Of a stretch of 64,000 bases of DNA, positions 1 to 12,484 are shown one piece after another. The position numbers and the translations under genes are program-made. The DNA is from Aporrectodea caliginosa (Eukaryota > Annelida > Clitellata > Crassiclitellata > Lumbricidae). The notes beneath the pieces were generated by a model. It did not search any database. It had not been told where the DNA came from and was given only the letters and a program-made list of their open reading frames with translations. Numbering within the stretch: position 1 is the stretch's first letter; each line of letters begins with the position of its first letter. The stretch is taken from assembly GCA_020284085.1 (NCBI GenBank), contig JACEVL010000131.1, positions 1,691,772 to 1,755,771 on the forward strand, written 5' to 3'.

Positions 1-24
1 AGGAAAGCCTATAAATTTTATGAT

Positions 25-64
25 CTGTCTGTCTGTGTGTCTGTCTGTGTGTCTGTCTGTCTTT
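25..64. repeat. (CTGT)n microsatellite
   Basis: Short run of CTGT/GTGT units at the left edge. It is the first of many CTGT/CAGA arrays in the first 9.5 kb. Confidence 0.8.
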
Positions 65-110
65 ATGCGTCTATGTATTTATCAAGGTACTTGATATGGC
101 ACGTTGTAGG

Positions 111-230
111 CAACTCCTCCGCTGTTCGTACTCTGACAGTGCCAGTCCCAAGCCTGGATAAAGGAGGAGGGCGACGCTAATGGTCTTTGTTATCACACAG
201 CTGTGTCGTCAAACTGAAACTACTACTACA
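111..230 (+). mobile_element. Dispersed repeat family C, copy 1
   Basis: About 120 bp beginning CAACTCCTCC, containing GTGCCAGTCCCAAGCCTGG and ending near AACTGAAACTACTACT. A second copy lies at 481-600, and others at about 53830-53935 and 59606-60585 (split by an insertion). The constant 3' part suggests the 3' end of a retroelement, but no coding sequence is attached and the class is unknown. Confidence 0.65.
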
Positions 231-480
231 ACGCTGTAGGTCCCTCTCAAATGCATTGGAATTTCCAAACATGTCTGACACTAATTATTATTAAGTTATC
301 TGATTTGAATTCAAGGGGAGAAATTTTAATTCATAGATTCAAGATTGTAATTCAACGCTATAATTATTAACTTTATTTATTTTGAAAATGTCTTCAATTA
401 GCCGCAAAGTTTAAAAGTTCTATGAAAATGTAAATCAAGCGAGATGTTACAATTAAATATAGTTGAGATTAAAACAGTTT

Positions 481-600
481 CAACTCCTCCACTGTTTGTA
501 CTCTTACAGTGCCAGTCCCAAGCCTGGATAAAGGAGGAGGGAGACGCTAATGGTCTTTGTTACCATACAGTGTCGATAAACTGAAAACTGTCGTTACTAC
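481..600 (+). mobile_element. Dispersed repeat family C, copy 2
   Basis: Close match to 111-230 in the same orientation, with the same start block and the same GCCAGTCCCAAGCC core. The two copies are separated by about 250 bp of AT-rich DNA. Confidence 0.65.
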
Positions 601-1037
601 TAAAACAGTTTCAGTCTTACTTAAATAATCCACTATTTAAATGTATCATGATCCGTGAATGGTGCGTTTTTTTCGTTCACGGTGTAGATATGAAATAGGA
701 GTCATTGATATTAAGTACCATTGTCTTTCATGCTTTCAGAATCGGTGTCGATATACGCACCCAGCCACCTTAAAACATTGGCGCCAAGATTGTTGTAAAG
801 CTATCAAGGAAACGCGTTGCATAATGACTCCGTTAATGGCTCCGTACGCATTTAACTACCTTTGTTTATTTGATGTGAGAAGGGTCACGTTTTATGCCTC
901 ATAGGCCGGGGATTTATCCTGTGGGGTTAAAAATACCCTCAGAATATAGTGGGGTGTATATTATTAGGGTAGAATTACAGTGGATGAGGGTGGGGGGTAT
1001 GTGACCTTGTGTGTCTCATACATCGGTCTGTAACAAT

Positions 1038-1540
1038 GAAATGATGATGATGATGATGATGATGATGACGACGACGACGACGACGATGATGATGATGATG
1101 ATGATGACGACGACGACGACGACGATGATGATGATGATGATGATGATGACGATGATGATGATGTATGTATGTATGTTTGTGCATGTACATGTATGTATGT
1201 ATACATGTCTGTATTATAGGTTTGTATGCATATATAATTGTATGTTTGAATGTGTGTTTGTTTGTATGCATGTATGTTTTATGTATGCATGTATGTATTA
1301 TAATTATGTTTGTATGTATATATGTTTGAATGTAAGTTCGTATGTTTGTATGCATGTATGTATGTATATATAAATGTATGCATACATGTATGTAGTAAGG
1401 TATGCATGTATTATATGTTTGTATTCTCATATGTTTGTATGTTTGAATGTAAGTTTGCAATTTTTAATGTAAGTTTGTATGTTTGTATGCATATAGGGCC
1501 TACGTATATATATAATTATATGCATGTATGTATGCATGCT
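1038..1540. repeat. (ATG/ACG)n triplet array followed by (GTAT)n
   Basis: 1038-1163 alternates blocks of ATG and ACG triplets. About 1163-1540 is an impure GTAT/GTTT array. Open frames here (poly-Ser, poly-His, poly-Met/Thr) are repeat artefacts. The remainder of 600-2380 shows no gene signal. Confidence 0.85.
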
Positions 1541-2384
1541 ATTATTATACATTCGTAACTCCTGCACACATCTAAACCTGTCGCAACTCTTCATCTTTAT
1601 TATTCCTTCACCTTAATCGCCAATTATGAAACAGGATTTCGTTTTGACATGGTAGTTGCTGTTTCGTCGAATCACCCTAATCTGTTATGATAGTTTGGCT
1701 CAGGTCAGGGTCGGCAGTTGCTGGGTGGGGGGGTGGTTCCGACACGGTATGGTACCCCACACAGGGTATACACGGGAAGCCGGAACTACCGTGAAGAGGC
1801 TAAGTAAGGGGTAGGGTAATTTCGTCCACAGACAGTTATATTGTCTCCAGACTAACGCGACCCTGTTTGGGGTGGGGGGGGGTAGGCGGGGGGTGGCAGT
1901 GGAGAGCGGAATTCACTCTGGGTCGTCGTAGGTCACGGCTTAAGACGGAGTCTGACGGACTCCGTGGTGGGGTGTAAACTGTAAAGGCATGGTGCGGTAG
2001 CCGGAGACACTGCTGTGCGGGGGTGGATATCAGACAGTTTGTGTACGGACCACATTAGCTGTATTTATTGAAGAGAAAGATTAACTGCATGGCAGTAGGC
2101 AATAATAATAATTATTATTAGGCAATTATATAAGTCGTAGTTGTAACCACAGATTTATCGCATCAGCTGTCTGACATTAGGCCACACTGCAGGCTTAGGT
2201 CACGCTCACCGTAGTATTAGATGATAACTTCTATTGCGCCGATTTCATATCAATGCACAAGGATAAGTCTGCTATCGGATCAGTTGCCAAAGAGCTTGGG
2301 GTTTGACCTCCTTTTGACTACCCTCTCGGACAACCTTCTGACCAGACGGAGCGCTCGTAAATAAGCTGGTTCCCTGCGCTTTGC

Positions 2385-2490
2385 TATCCATCCATCCATC
2401 CATCCGTCCGTCCGTCCGTCCGTCCGTCCGTCCGTCCGTCCGTCCATCCATCCATCCTCCAGTCCTTCCGTCTGTCTGTGCCTTCGTCTA
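2385..2490. repeat. (CATC)n-(CGTC)n microsatellite
   Basis: CATC units pass into a clean CGTC run and then revert to CATC and CTGT units. Confidence 0.85.
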
Positions 2491-2695
2491 TTCGTGTCTT
2501 TCAACATCCTTAGGGTGTGACAGAGGCGACCTGATGTTCGCCCTACCTCCCCATCCCCACCCCAACCCCAAAGACGCCCTCGTTTGACCCCAACCTGGCC
2601 TCGCGGACCTTGTCCGGACCAAAGCGAATTTGACGTCTGATAGAAAACGCGGACGTTGACCTCATCGACCTAATTATCTGGCGCCAGGTTATCTA

Positions 2696-3290
2696 CGACA
2701 GACAGGCAGACAGAGAGACACAGACAGACAGACAGACAGACAGACAGATGGACGGACGTACAGAGAGACAGGCAGAGAGGCAGGCAGACAGAGAGACAGA
2801 CAGCCAGATGGACAAACAAACAGATGGACGGACGTATAGAGAGGCAGGCAGACAGAGAGAGACAGACAGGCGGACATTATATACAGAAAAACAGATGGAC
2901 GGACCACAGAGAGACAGATAGACAAACAGATAGGCAAACAGACAGATGGACAGGCAGACAAAAAGACAGACAGACATAATTATAAGGAGACAGAGACAGG
3001 ATGCCTGGTCTGACACACTGACGACCGAAATTTCTTAGATGTATCAAACAGTAGATGGACGGACACAGACAGACAGACACAGACAGACACAGACAGACAC
3101 AGACAGACATACGGACAGACACAGAGGCAGACATACATAGACTGGTCTCACACAGACAGACACAGAAAGAGAGACCGACAGACAGATACAAAGACAGGGA
3201 GACAGACAGATAGACTGACATACGAGCCGATACAGAGACAGACAGACAGGCAGGCGGACAGACAGACAGACAAACAGCCAGATGTCTTTT
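2696..3290. repeat. Large (CAGA)n microsatellite
   Basis: About 600 bp of CAGA/CGGA/CAGG tetranucleotides with short unique breaks around 2990-3050. Long Cys/Ser/Leu reading frames on the - strand are artefacts of the repeat. Confidence 0.85.
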
Positions 3291-3711
3291 TCACTTGAAA
3301 CAATGCAAGGCTGTGGTCGAGATCTTAGGCCTAAGTAGCCGAACAATGCGCAATAATAATGAAGGCCTGCTTTTCTCCTATTGTCGTAAACGGCCTATGA
3401 AACGCCGCCGCTTATAAAAGGACAAGATCTCTCTTTGTGCTACCTCTCCTATGTGTGTTCCTACGTGTCTGTATTTGCCCGTGTGCGTATGTGTGCGTAT
3501 CTCTGCATTGTCCCGTGTGTCTGCTAGTGTGTTCCTGTCTGTTTGTGCCTTTGTATGATTGCGTATGAGACTATGAGGCTCGTCGATCTAATGTGCTTGG
3601 GCTGTACACCTTAACGTACTCTGTCTGAACTTGCAGGTGATACAACCTTGGCTGTTGGCAGGTAACTAGGCCGAGCGAACTACGTCCTTGCTCTGGAAGA
3701 CAATCTATAGA

Positions 3712-4200
3712 CAGAGCAGACAGATAGGTGGGCGGACAGACGGACAGACAGACAGAGGCAGGCAGACAGACAGACAGGCAGGCCGGCAGACAGACAGACA
3801 GACAGGCAGGCAGACAGACAGGCAGGCAGGCAGGCGGACAGACGGACAGACAGGCAGACAGGCAGACAGGCAGGCAGACAGGCAGGCAGGCAGGCAGGCA
3901 GACAGGCAGACAGACAGACAGACAGATAGACACACACAGACAGACAGACGGACAGATATACACACACAAGCGCACAGACACACAGACACACACCCACGTA
4001 CATACATACATACACATGCAGAGCGAGAGAGAGACAGACAGATAGACAGATAGACAGACAGAGAGATGCACACACATAGAGAGACATACCCATCCTTTCG
4101 ATAAAAGAACGTAAGAAATATAGAAAAGGCAAAAACGACAAACATTCGCACAGACAGACACACAGACAGACAGACGGACAGACAATCAGACATACACCCA
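3712..4200. repeat. Large (CAGA)n/(CAGG)n microsatellite
   Basis: Nearly 500 bp of CAGA, CAGG and CGGA units with some CACA. It lies about 430 bp from the previous array and in the same orientation. Confidence 0.85.
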
Positions 4201-4639
4201 CAGACAACCAACTGTTACGTTTTCAGGGGAAGGAAGCATGAAGCGATCTGGGAAGAGGCAGTCTGGTCAAAAAACGCCGTAGGGGCTGCGCGTGGGGTCC
4301 TCCTGCTAAAAATACTCCCACGTGTAGAAATACGACTGGCTGTTACACTCAGCTACGACGTGTGTGCGTGTATTTTAGGGACGGCGAGCGCAGCCTGGAA
4401 CAGCTGCTGTCAGGCCGGGCAGTGTGCACAGTGGCGCCTCAAGTGGCTGGAGCCAAGGCGGACAGGGCGGCTATATTTGAACGGTAGTGTGGAGCACATG
4501 GGGAAGGTTGGCCTCTCTCTCTATGTGTGGGTGTAAGACGGCGTGGCCTGAATATTTAAAGCTATATTCAGTGCAGTGGTTGCATGGGCTAGACGAGGCT
4601 ATTCATTCATGATACGGTCAATCCTTACTAGGAGTTGCT

Positions 4640-4945
4640 CATTCTTTAGTACGTTCATTCATTCATTCGTTTATTCACTCATTCATTCATTCAATCGTTC
4701 GTTCGTTCGTTCATTCGCCCGCTCGTTTTGTCCATTTATCCAACCATACATTCATCTATTTCTCCTTCCTTCCTCCCTTCCTTCCTTACCCTCCTCCTTC
4801 CATTCATTCATTCATTCATTCATTCATTCATTCATTCGTTCATTCCATTCCTTCATTCCTTCCTTCCTTCCTTCCTTTCATTTCTTCCTTCATTTGGTCC
4901 TTCATTTTTCCCTCCGTCCCTCCGTCCCTCCATCCCTCCCTAGGA
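4640..4945. repeat. (CATT)n and (CTTC)n microsatellite
   Basis: CATT/CGTT units followed by pyrimidine-rich CTTC/CCCT units. 4205-4640 and 4950-5225 are unique-looking DNA without gene signals. Confidence 0.85.
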
Positions 4946-5227
4946 GTTTTCGCATCGAATAGTAGCGCCATATCAATTTCTTCGCTTGCTATGTTGCCCC
5001 ACTGAACGGATACTATGTGTTGTTTTCACGCGGGGTATTTGTGCCGAATTGTTTTTTTTTGCCCCGACAATGGGGCTTTCAAGTGATCGTCTGCCACGCT
5101 GTTGTTCTGTGGGTCGGAAATTTTTTCCGTAATTGGACCACAGTTCAGGTTTGTCAGACGAATTGAATTGGTCGTCTTTGCAAAATAAGATTATTTTCTG
5201 TATGTCTGTACTCTGGCCCCATATCAC

Positions 5228-5678
5228 CTGTCTGTGTCTGTCGTTGTCTGTCTGTCTGTTTACCTACCTGCCTGTCTACTGATTGTCTGTCTGTCTGCCT
5301 ACCTTTCCTTCTGACTGCCTGTCTGTCTGTCTGTATGTCTGTATGTTATGTATGTATGTCTGCTAATTTACCTGCCTGTCTACATGTCTGTCTGTCTTAT
5401 TTTCTGTTTGTCTGTCTGTCCATCCATCTGTCTGCATGCTTGCCTGCCTTCCTTCTTGACTCTCTGTCTGTCTATCTGTCTGTCTGTCTATCTGTCTGTC
5501 TGCCTGTCTGTTGATATCCATGTAACTTTACTTGCATGTCTGTCCAGGTATAGAAACATTGTCAGGTTAGTGTTGTATCTTTCATTCTATCTGCCTGTGC
5601 CTCTCGTTTTGTCTCTTCCTATGTCTGTCTCTTTGTTTGTCTGTCCTGTGTGTGTGTGTGTGAGTGTGTGTGTGTGTG

Positions 5679-5717
<39 letters not shown>

Positions 5718-5730
5718 GTGTGTGTGTCCT
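5228..5730. repeat. (CTGT)n array followed by (GT)n
   Basis: CTGT units run to about 5640, opposite in orientation to the CAGA arrays at 2.7-4.2 kb. A nearly pure GT dinucleotide run follows at about 5647-5727. Confidence 0.85.
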
Positions 5731-6359
5731 TGATCTAAGGCCAATTCTAAGGCCAAACCACTGGACAATCGGTATCAATCGGCATCTATTGATTGTCAGA
5801 TAATTGGCTAAATTGGCCGTGGCCTGCAACCAGTCACTTGACTGTGGCCCATTGGGAGCTGATTAGAGATATTATAGAAGTTGGAATTAGGCCAGAAAGA
5901 GTGGGGGTCTATATCTTAACACCTTTGAAAGCTATTTGCCCATATCGACATAATAATCTACCTCTATAAATAAACATCAATACGGGAGTTTATATATGAA
6001 TATATATATAAATGTATATATATATATATATATGTATAATTATCAGCATCTAAATATCCACACATTATACTTATCAACACATAATTACGTGTTAAGATAA
6101 GCATATGACGTGTCTAACAGTGGACACAATCAACGTTGCCTAATGAAGATTGACAATGGCTATTGAAATTAACAACAGAGTCCGGAAGTATTGTCATCAG
6201 AAGCGGCTTCTTTAGAAGGTCTCTAATTAGCATTAACACTATTGTTATTATTTACATAAGGACTTGTGAGAAGCTTAATTGGCTCAAAAGAGTTTGGCTT
6301 ATTACATAAATACCTGGAGATTGATATTTAGCTGTTTGTATAAATATATATTCACACAC

Positions 6360-6412
<53 letters not shown>

Positions 6413-7450
6413 GTTAGACATAAATATATACCTAATACATATTAAGTAGATTAATACATACCTGGAGATTTATTTATAGTTGTGTATATACTATGCACAC
6501 TTGACATATAGATAATTGTGTAGACAATTATTGTAATTTGTTAATTAAATCATGAATTAAATCATATTAGGTATATTGCCTGCCATCCACAAAAACTATG
6601 ACTGACTATGGTCTGGTGAAGATCTGGAATGCGTGAATCATTTAAATAAATATCAGTAACTGAAAATATCTCAATGTAACATGAGTCTATTTTTATATTT
6701 TACAATTTTTATGTGGTATATTTTTGCAGCTATGCTACATAAATTTATGATAAATATGCGAAAAATATCCAGATATTTGTTCAATCATCTTTAATATTCG
6801 ATCCAAAAACGAACAAAATAACAAGTGTGTATTATGTTGTAGATTTGAACTGTGTTAATTCTTTAATGCAAAATATCGATATGTGAATATCTCATAAATT
6901 CGAAAATCAGTAGTCAGAATATATGTACAACAGTTTAGTTATTTTAATGTTTAAAATATACATTATAAGACTATTAAAATATTTATTAAACTACTAAAAT
7001 GATGATTAAACTGCTCAGCTATGTTACCATAATTATATCTGTACTCATGTTATATTTGACACTATGTGTTATCTGTTAAATATCACACACTCCTGTGCAC
7101 ACAGGACTTCATAAAGATGACACAGGAACAAAGTGGTAAAACCATGTAAGTGTCAAAACCATGAGTCGTAAATGACACGAGTCTTATGATGCCAAACCTG
7201 ATGCCGAGCCCAAGATGCCAAATACGACACCGGCGGTCGCGTTAGCCCCTCCCTTCCCTACCCGTACCCTGTCTTCACTTTGTAGTCTCCTCTTCCCAGG
7301 TCTTTCCCTAGCCGCCGTTCCCTTTTACGACCCTCACATCCTTATGAACCATCTCCTTTCATCCCCTCTCGCTTCCACCCTCTCCTCCCCACTGCTCGCA
7401 ATGGCTCATTACTACTGCCCCTTTACAAGCCTTTTAGACCACTTATACAA
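5731..7450. other. AT-rich intergenic DNA, no gene seen
   Basis: Strongly AT-rich, with a nearly pure (AT)n run at 6361-6410 and a shorter one at 6001-6033. The open frame at 7215-7463 has pyrimidine-biased low-complexity content and no family resemblance. Confidence 0.6.
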
Positions 7451-7454
7451 TAGA

Positions 7455-7706
7455 ATTAAATAAAATACAATACAATACAATTCAGTTCAATTCAGTACAG
7501 TAAACTGTATTTGATATTGCCTCACCTAAGTTCAGAAGTGCTCACACGACCATACGACCATATGACAGAACATCGATGGTACTGATCAACTGTGAGTGAA
7601 GGACTTACTCAAGGTCCTACACAGTAACTGTCTCAGAGGAGGAGGATCGAACCCGTACTCTCCACGTTAAAAGGCGAGCGCTCTAGCCAGTCGATTACTG
7701 TGTCCC
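7455..7706 (-). mobile_element. tRNA-derived SINE, family B
   Basis: Read on the - strand it has a tRNA-like head with TGGCTAGAGCG (A-box type) and GGGTTCGATCC (B-box type). The body contains AAGTCCTTCACTCACAG and the tail is ATTGTATTGT. Many copies of the same family lie in the vasa and TMEM232-like introns. Confidence 0.8.
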
Positions 7707-7849
7707 TCTTTTGTCAAGTATAAAAATGTTTGAATGCATTGAAGTCGCTTAGAGCAGTAAAACGTGAACATTCCTGTACACTGTACTGTATACATGTTAT
7801 GAGAAATGACGCCAATCATCGTCGTTATGACGGCGTCGTTAAATAAACG

Positions 7850-8250
7850 TTATTCATTCATTCATTCATTTCAGATATTTATATAGCGCCCCTTCAAGAT
7901 TTCTACTCAGAGGCGCTCCCGACTACAACGCGGACACTGAATCGGAGTTTCAGACCCGAAGCGCATGAGCAATTGCGAGTGAAGGACTTGCCCAGGGTAT
8001 AATTACGCGGCGGCTTGAGGTGGATTCGAACCCGCAACCCTCCGGCTACAAGGCACCGAATATACCCCTTGAGGTGGATTCGAGACCGCAACCCTCTGGC
8101 TGCAAGGCACCGAATATACCCCCTTGAGGTGGTTTCGAACCCGCAACCCTCTGGCTGCAAGGCACCAGAATATACCCCCTTGAGGTGGTTTCGAACCCGC
8201 AACCCTCCGGCTGCAAGGCACCGAACATACCTCTACACCACCGCGCCCCA
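7850..8250 (-). mobile_element. tRNA-derived SINE, family A, with fourfold promoter segment
   Basis: The tail is (CATT)n plus TATTTATATAGCGCCCC at the left, followed by a body block with GGACACTGAATCGGAG. From about 8005 to 8235 a unit of roughly 57 bp carrying the B-box region (GGTTCGAATCC on the - strand) and the flanking GGTGCC segment occurs four times with few differences. Other family A copies have this segment once. Confidence 0.8.
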
Positions 8251-8489
8251 CAAACATGCACATACATTGTTATAAACCTGAAGTCACTGTGATTGATCCA
8301 ATATGAAGGTCGTTACATGTACTTTTCTCTCAAACTGTTTCAAAAGCTAGATTTTTACGCTGTAAGTTTCACTTAAATTTCACATTAAGTTATAGATTTT
8401 TAAACTGTTGTCATATATTGAATCATTTTGCACTGACATCATGCTTCTTTTCAACCGTTTATATGCATTGCTGTTCAGGAAGTATGTGA

Positions 8490-8625
8490 GTGTATGTGCG
8501 AGCGTATGTGTGTATATGTGTGTATGTGTGTGCATGTGTGTGTATGTGCATGTGTGTATGTATATGTGTGTGTGTACATGTATGTGCGTGATATTTGTGT
8601 GATTATGTGTGCATTATGAGGGTGT
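8490..8625. repeat. (GT)n-rich microsatellite
   Basis: Impure TGTG/TATG array. 8625-9185 shows no gene signal; it is unique-looking apart from a G-rich patch near 9000. Confidence 0.75.
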
Positions 8626-9189
8626 TTTCTCTCGTTAACATTACATACACCCAGTCTCTAATTGACTCAGCAGTCAGCTCCAGGTTAGTCATTTCTATGA
8701 GCAAGAGAGAAATCGTTCAAATGAGTAATTTGGACGGCATCTATTTTTACAAACAAAGAAAACAAACAATCGAAATAGACATTATTTACTCACTTTAATC
8801 TATTAAGACAATTTATAAAGCGCCACTGTTTTAATTAGAGACGCTAATTGTTTTGTCGTTAATTGAGCGTAAGACGCTAGAATAGAGCTCAAGGTCCCGG
8901 ATGTCGTACTCATTGACCTCCATCGATTGTTCATCAGTTTCTTGAAATTTAATTTTTTTTATATCTGATGCTGCGACGGGGTGGGAGGGTGAATTTGAAT
9001 GGGAGGGTGGGTGGGGGGAGGTGGGGGTTAATTGGTGGTGGGGCGGTTGTTCGTCCCTGGTCCGCCAGACGCTAATTAATGCTCAGTCAATGGTTCTAGG
9101 CACGTAAACGTTCGCAGACCGACTGATTATTGAAAAACAATAAATCCGATGGAGCGGAGGGAGGGAGGGATATGTTCGGAGCCAGAGGA

Positions 9190-9450
9190 TGGACGTAGAC
9201 AGACAGACAGACAGGGACAGACAGACAGACACACATCCAGAGAAGCAGACAGACAGAAACAGACAGATATTCAGACAGACCTGCGATCTATCTACCCGAT
9301 AGACAGACACACACACATGCACAGACACATAGACACATACAGATATTCAGACAGACAGACACAGACAAACAGACACAGAAATAAACAGACATACAGATAC
9401 AGACAGACAGATAGACACAGACAGGCACAGACAAGGAGACAGACAGGCAG
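9190..9450. repeat. (CAGA)n microsatellite
   Basis: CAGA units interspersed with CACA. The long frame through it is a repeat artefact. Confidence 0.85.
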
Positions 9451-10189
9451 CCAGTCTCAATACAGCAGACGTAGGAATCCATCAGCTGTCTGGTCCAATT
9501 CTCTTTGCCACCGTCTCGTCTGGCCTGGATTCAGTCCATGTAGAAAATTCCAGGGTTTTTCTATCACAACCTTCAATCTAACGATTTTCTTTGATGCCGT
9601 ACGTTTAACTAATGTCGCAATCAACATTAATCGTTTAATTAGTAATTATAACCAGTCGCAAATGCTACCTTGCAAACGGCCGTCTCCTCTGATTAACCGT
9701 TAATTACATATAATTTAATTGCTGTACGACGCTGTTAAGTTTACCGACCGCTAGGCCTATTATAAAACGGTAGTTGGGAAGCGATCTGTTTTGTCCAAAA
9801 ACTGGCTTAACTCGTGGTCCAGTTTAAAGTCTACAACGAACGGGGCTGTGTCCCACACCCGTCGCCTTAGGGGGCGGGGTATGGTTCACGGAAAATCTAA
9901 CAATTGCCTTTGTGAACCTCAGGCTGTTCAGCGCTACCAAGGAATTTAACTTAATGGCCTGTTTACACGTCATGCTTAAAAAGCCTAAGACTGTGATTGA
10001 TGGTTGCCGCTCGCTTAGTTGGTTTTAGTGGAAAGGGTTAGTCAAAGAATCGAATGAATATTCAGCCTCGTTTGCCAGGGAAGACGGGGTTCCTCTAATA
10101 ATGATTAATTTCCGCCTTAGTCATTGGTCCTTCGACGGGAAACATCTGGATCGGGGAAGAAAGAGGACTTCAGGGATCCAGACATGTGA

Positions 10190-10340
10190 CCTATTAAACA
10201 ATCAGGCCGTCGGGAGCGGGTATTTAGGCTCCGCCTCGCTGGTTGGCCAGCGCAGTTCAGCCACGCCCACTGGGCTAAGACGTGCGCGAAGCCCCGCCTA
10301 CTTAGGCTACCAGGCGCAGGTTAGCCCGGCCCAGTGATTT
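10190..10340 (+). promoter_or_regulatory. Probable MYC promoter, GC-box rich
   Basis: CpG-rich segment with several GC/CACC-type boxes (CCGCCTCG, CCACGCCCAC, CCCCGCCTAC), the kind bound by Sp/KLF factors. It lies directly upstream of a CpG-rich block that ends in a consensus donor at 10741. No TATA box is evident. The start site is inferred, not seen. Confidence 0.4.
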
Positions 10341-10740
10341 TACGCGGTAAACGTATTACGTCTGAGACGTCGTCTTCCTCCACCAGGGAAAGAGTTTTTG
10401 TCGTTTGACAGAGGTCGCCGCGGTTGTAAGATCCGTTGTGTCGGAAGTTAAGGTCGCATCATCAAAGAAACTCGTTATTGTTTTACCAGGTAGCCGTGGA
10501 CGGTGAATATCTGGGAGATTGCCGACGCATTGTGCAATAACCTTGGTTTGGCGTGACCGAACCACGCGGCGCAGCGATCTCCACTAGACATTGAGCATTT
10601 ACGCAGGGCAATCGGTGCCGCAGTTCGTCCAGTGTCTGAACGTTTTTTCAACGTTTTACGACATTTTACGGATTAAACTTCGTTTTCTGCTCAATCCGAT
10701 CGTTCGTCCGGACGTATTGGTCGATGCAGTCAGCGTCGCG
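10341..10740 (+). other. Putative non-coding exon 1 of MYC
   Basis: CpG-rich stretch ending in GTCGCG followed by GTAAGT at 10741. The next strong acceptor (TTTGACCAG, ending at 12459) lies 25 nt before the MYC start codon. Animal MYC genes commonly have a non-coding first exon, so this fits. The 5' limit is arbitrary, and intron 1 would be 10741-12459. Confidence 0.45.
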
Positions 10741-12484
10741 GTAAGTGTTATCGCCTCTTTATACGAATTTGCGTCGTTTTTATCTGCCACATGGGTTGTC
10801 TGAGTCACATCAATGGGCGTGTTTAAATGTCTGGCGTGTAGCGTTCAGAATGCCGGCTTTTCGGTCGATTTGCATCGGATTTTCGCGACGAGTACGCAAT
10901 TTGGCGTCGTTCCATTCGAACGAGTCGATTGCCAAGGGGTTCGTTAGACGATCGGTGTGTTTAAGTTATCGAGTGGTTTCGCAATTCTTGCGTAATCGAC
11001 GGTAACATTTGTGCGCAGAGTGTGGAAAATAAGGCGCGCAAGGTTCGGCGGCCACGTTGCGAAATGTCGGCATGTTCTTGGGCAATGAATCCGGTTTACT
11101 GTTCGCGCCGCTCGTTACGGAATTACTATAATTGTCGTGGCTCGGTTAAATAGGTTGGCCGACCGTAGTGCTTTCTAAACGATCTTTTGGTAAATCTACA
11201 TGTTACATTGTCTGGATTTTTTAATTGCTACCGGTTTGCTAAGGACACATGCTGCGCTTGGAACGTCGTAGTAAGCATTGCATAACGTCTCTGAAATATG
11301 GGGTGTGTGTGAATGTGATATCGGAGGGCAGTCGGAAGCGGGGGTTGTGAAGTTATACGTGACCTGGTGATATCCGGTAGTAGTTAGTTGGGAGGTGGTT
11401 GATGGTGTTAGTCATTAGGTGCTAATGCAGTTCGCGGAAGCGCGGGTTAAAACAGGTGCGCGCAGTTTGATAACCTCGCTTTGTCTAAGGACACTTTGGG
11501 CAGTGCAGGTGCGCGTTTAAATCTACCGTGTTTAGAATTGATCCCTATGGTACATTCATAGGAGGTTGTTCTGTAGTTTAGAAGTGATTCATAAGGAACA
11601 TTTGTAGAAGGTTGTTAGTTTAGGTTAGAAGCGAGTTGTGTGGTTCTCTGTATAAGCTTGTTATGTAGTTTAGAAGCTAATCTTATGGTAGATTTATTTG
11701 TAGTAGCTTTTTAGTTAGGTTAGATGGAATTTGTGGTACAATCGTGGAACTTTTAAGAGGTATTGTAATGCAATGTGTTAAGCATGTAAGATGTAAAGTA
11801 ATGTAATGTGTTAAAAATGGCCTGCTAGTAGTTTGCGTGGTGATATTGTTTAAATTCAAGGCAGTTTATATGGTTTTGCATTGTCTTTTAACAGTGCAGC
11901 TTGTTAGAATTTCTTGTGTTTGAGATAGTAATGGAATTTGTTATGTTCTGAATCCTTTCGTCATAACGGTCTGCCTGTTCTTCTGTTTTTATTTTCTCTG
12001 CTTTCATTTTATCTAATTGTCTCTATATCCTGTATTTTTTAAACTGTTATAAATTTTCCTCGGTTTACTGAGCAGTCAGTAGCTCTGTTGTGAAGGGTCG
12101 TCATTTATTATATAATTTATTTACTATTTTTACTACGTTTATGTTTATTTATTATTGTAAAACGTTGCTGTACATGATCACTTTACAACATTAATGCATT
12201 GTTTTGCTAACTGTCTGGTTATAAATGTCTGGTTATAAATGACTGGTTATAAACGACACTTAGCATCATAAGTAACACAGCAGAGTGTCCCTGATTTGTT
12301 TTGCTGTTCTAATGGTGCTATATAAATATACAATTACAGTTGTTTAAATTACTGATGATTACACTATGGAAATGTCTGAACACTGAGCTTGTTGATTGCA
12401 CTGATGCCTGGCATAATCTCTTGTTTTTGTTGACGCTTGACCTGTTTATCTTTGACCAGGTTGTTGCTAAAAGCTAACTGCTAA

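Noticed and set aside
964..1460. Open frames of poly-Ser, poly-His and poly-Thr/Met
   Set aside because: They are readings of the ATG/ACG and GTAT microsatellites.
2689..4211. Several 100-200 codon Cys/Ser/Leu-rich frames
   Set aside because: CAGA/CTGT tetranucleotide repeats lack stops in most frames; no protein signal.
7215..7463. 82-codon Pro/Leu/Ser frame
   Set aside because: Pyrimidine-biased composition, immediately next to a SINE tail, no family match.
8005..8235. CRISPR-like regular repeats
   Set aside because: Animal genome; repeats are contiguous tRNA-derived SINE units without unique spacers.
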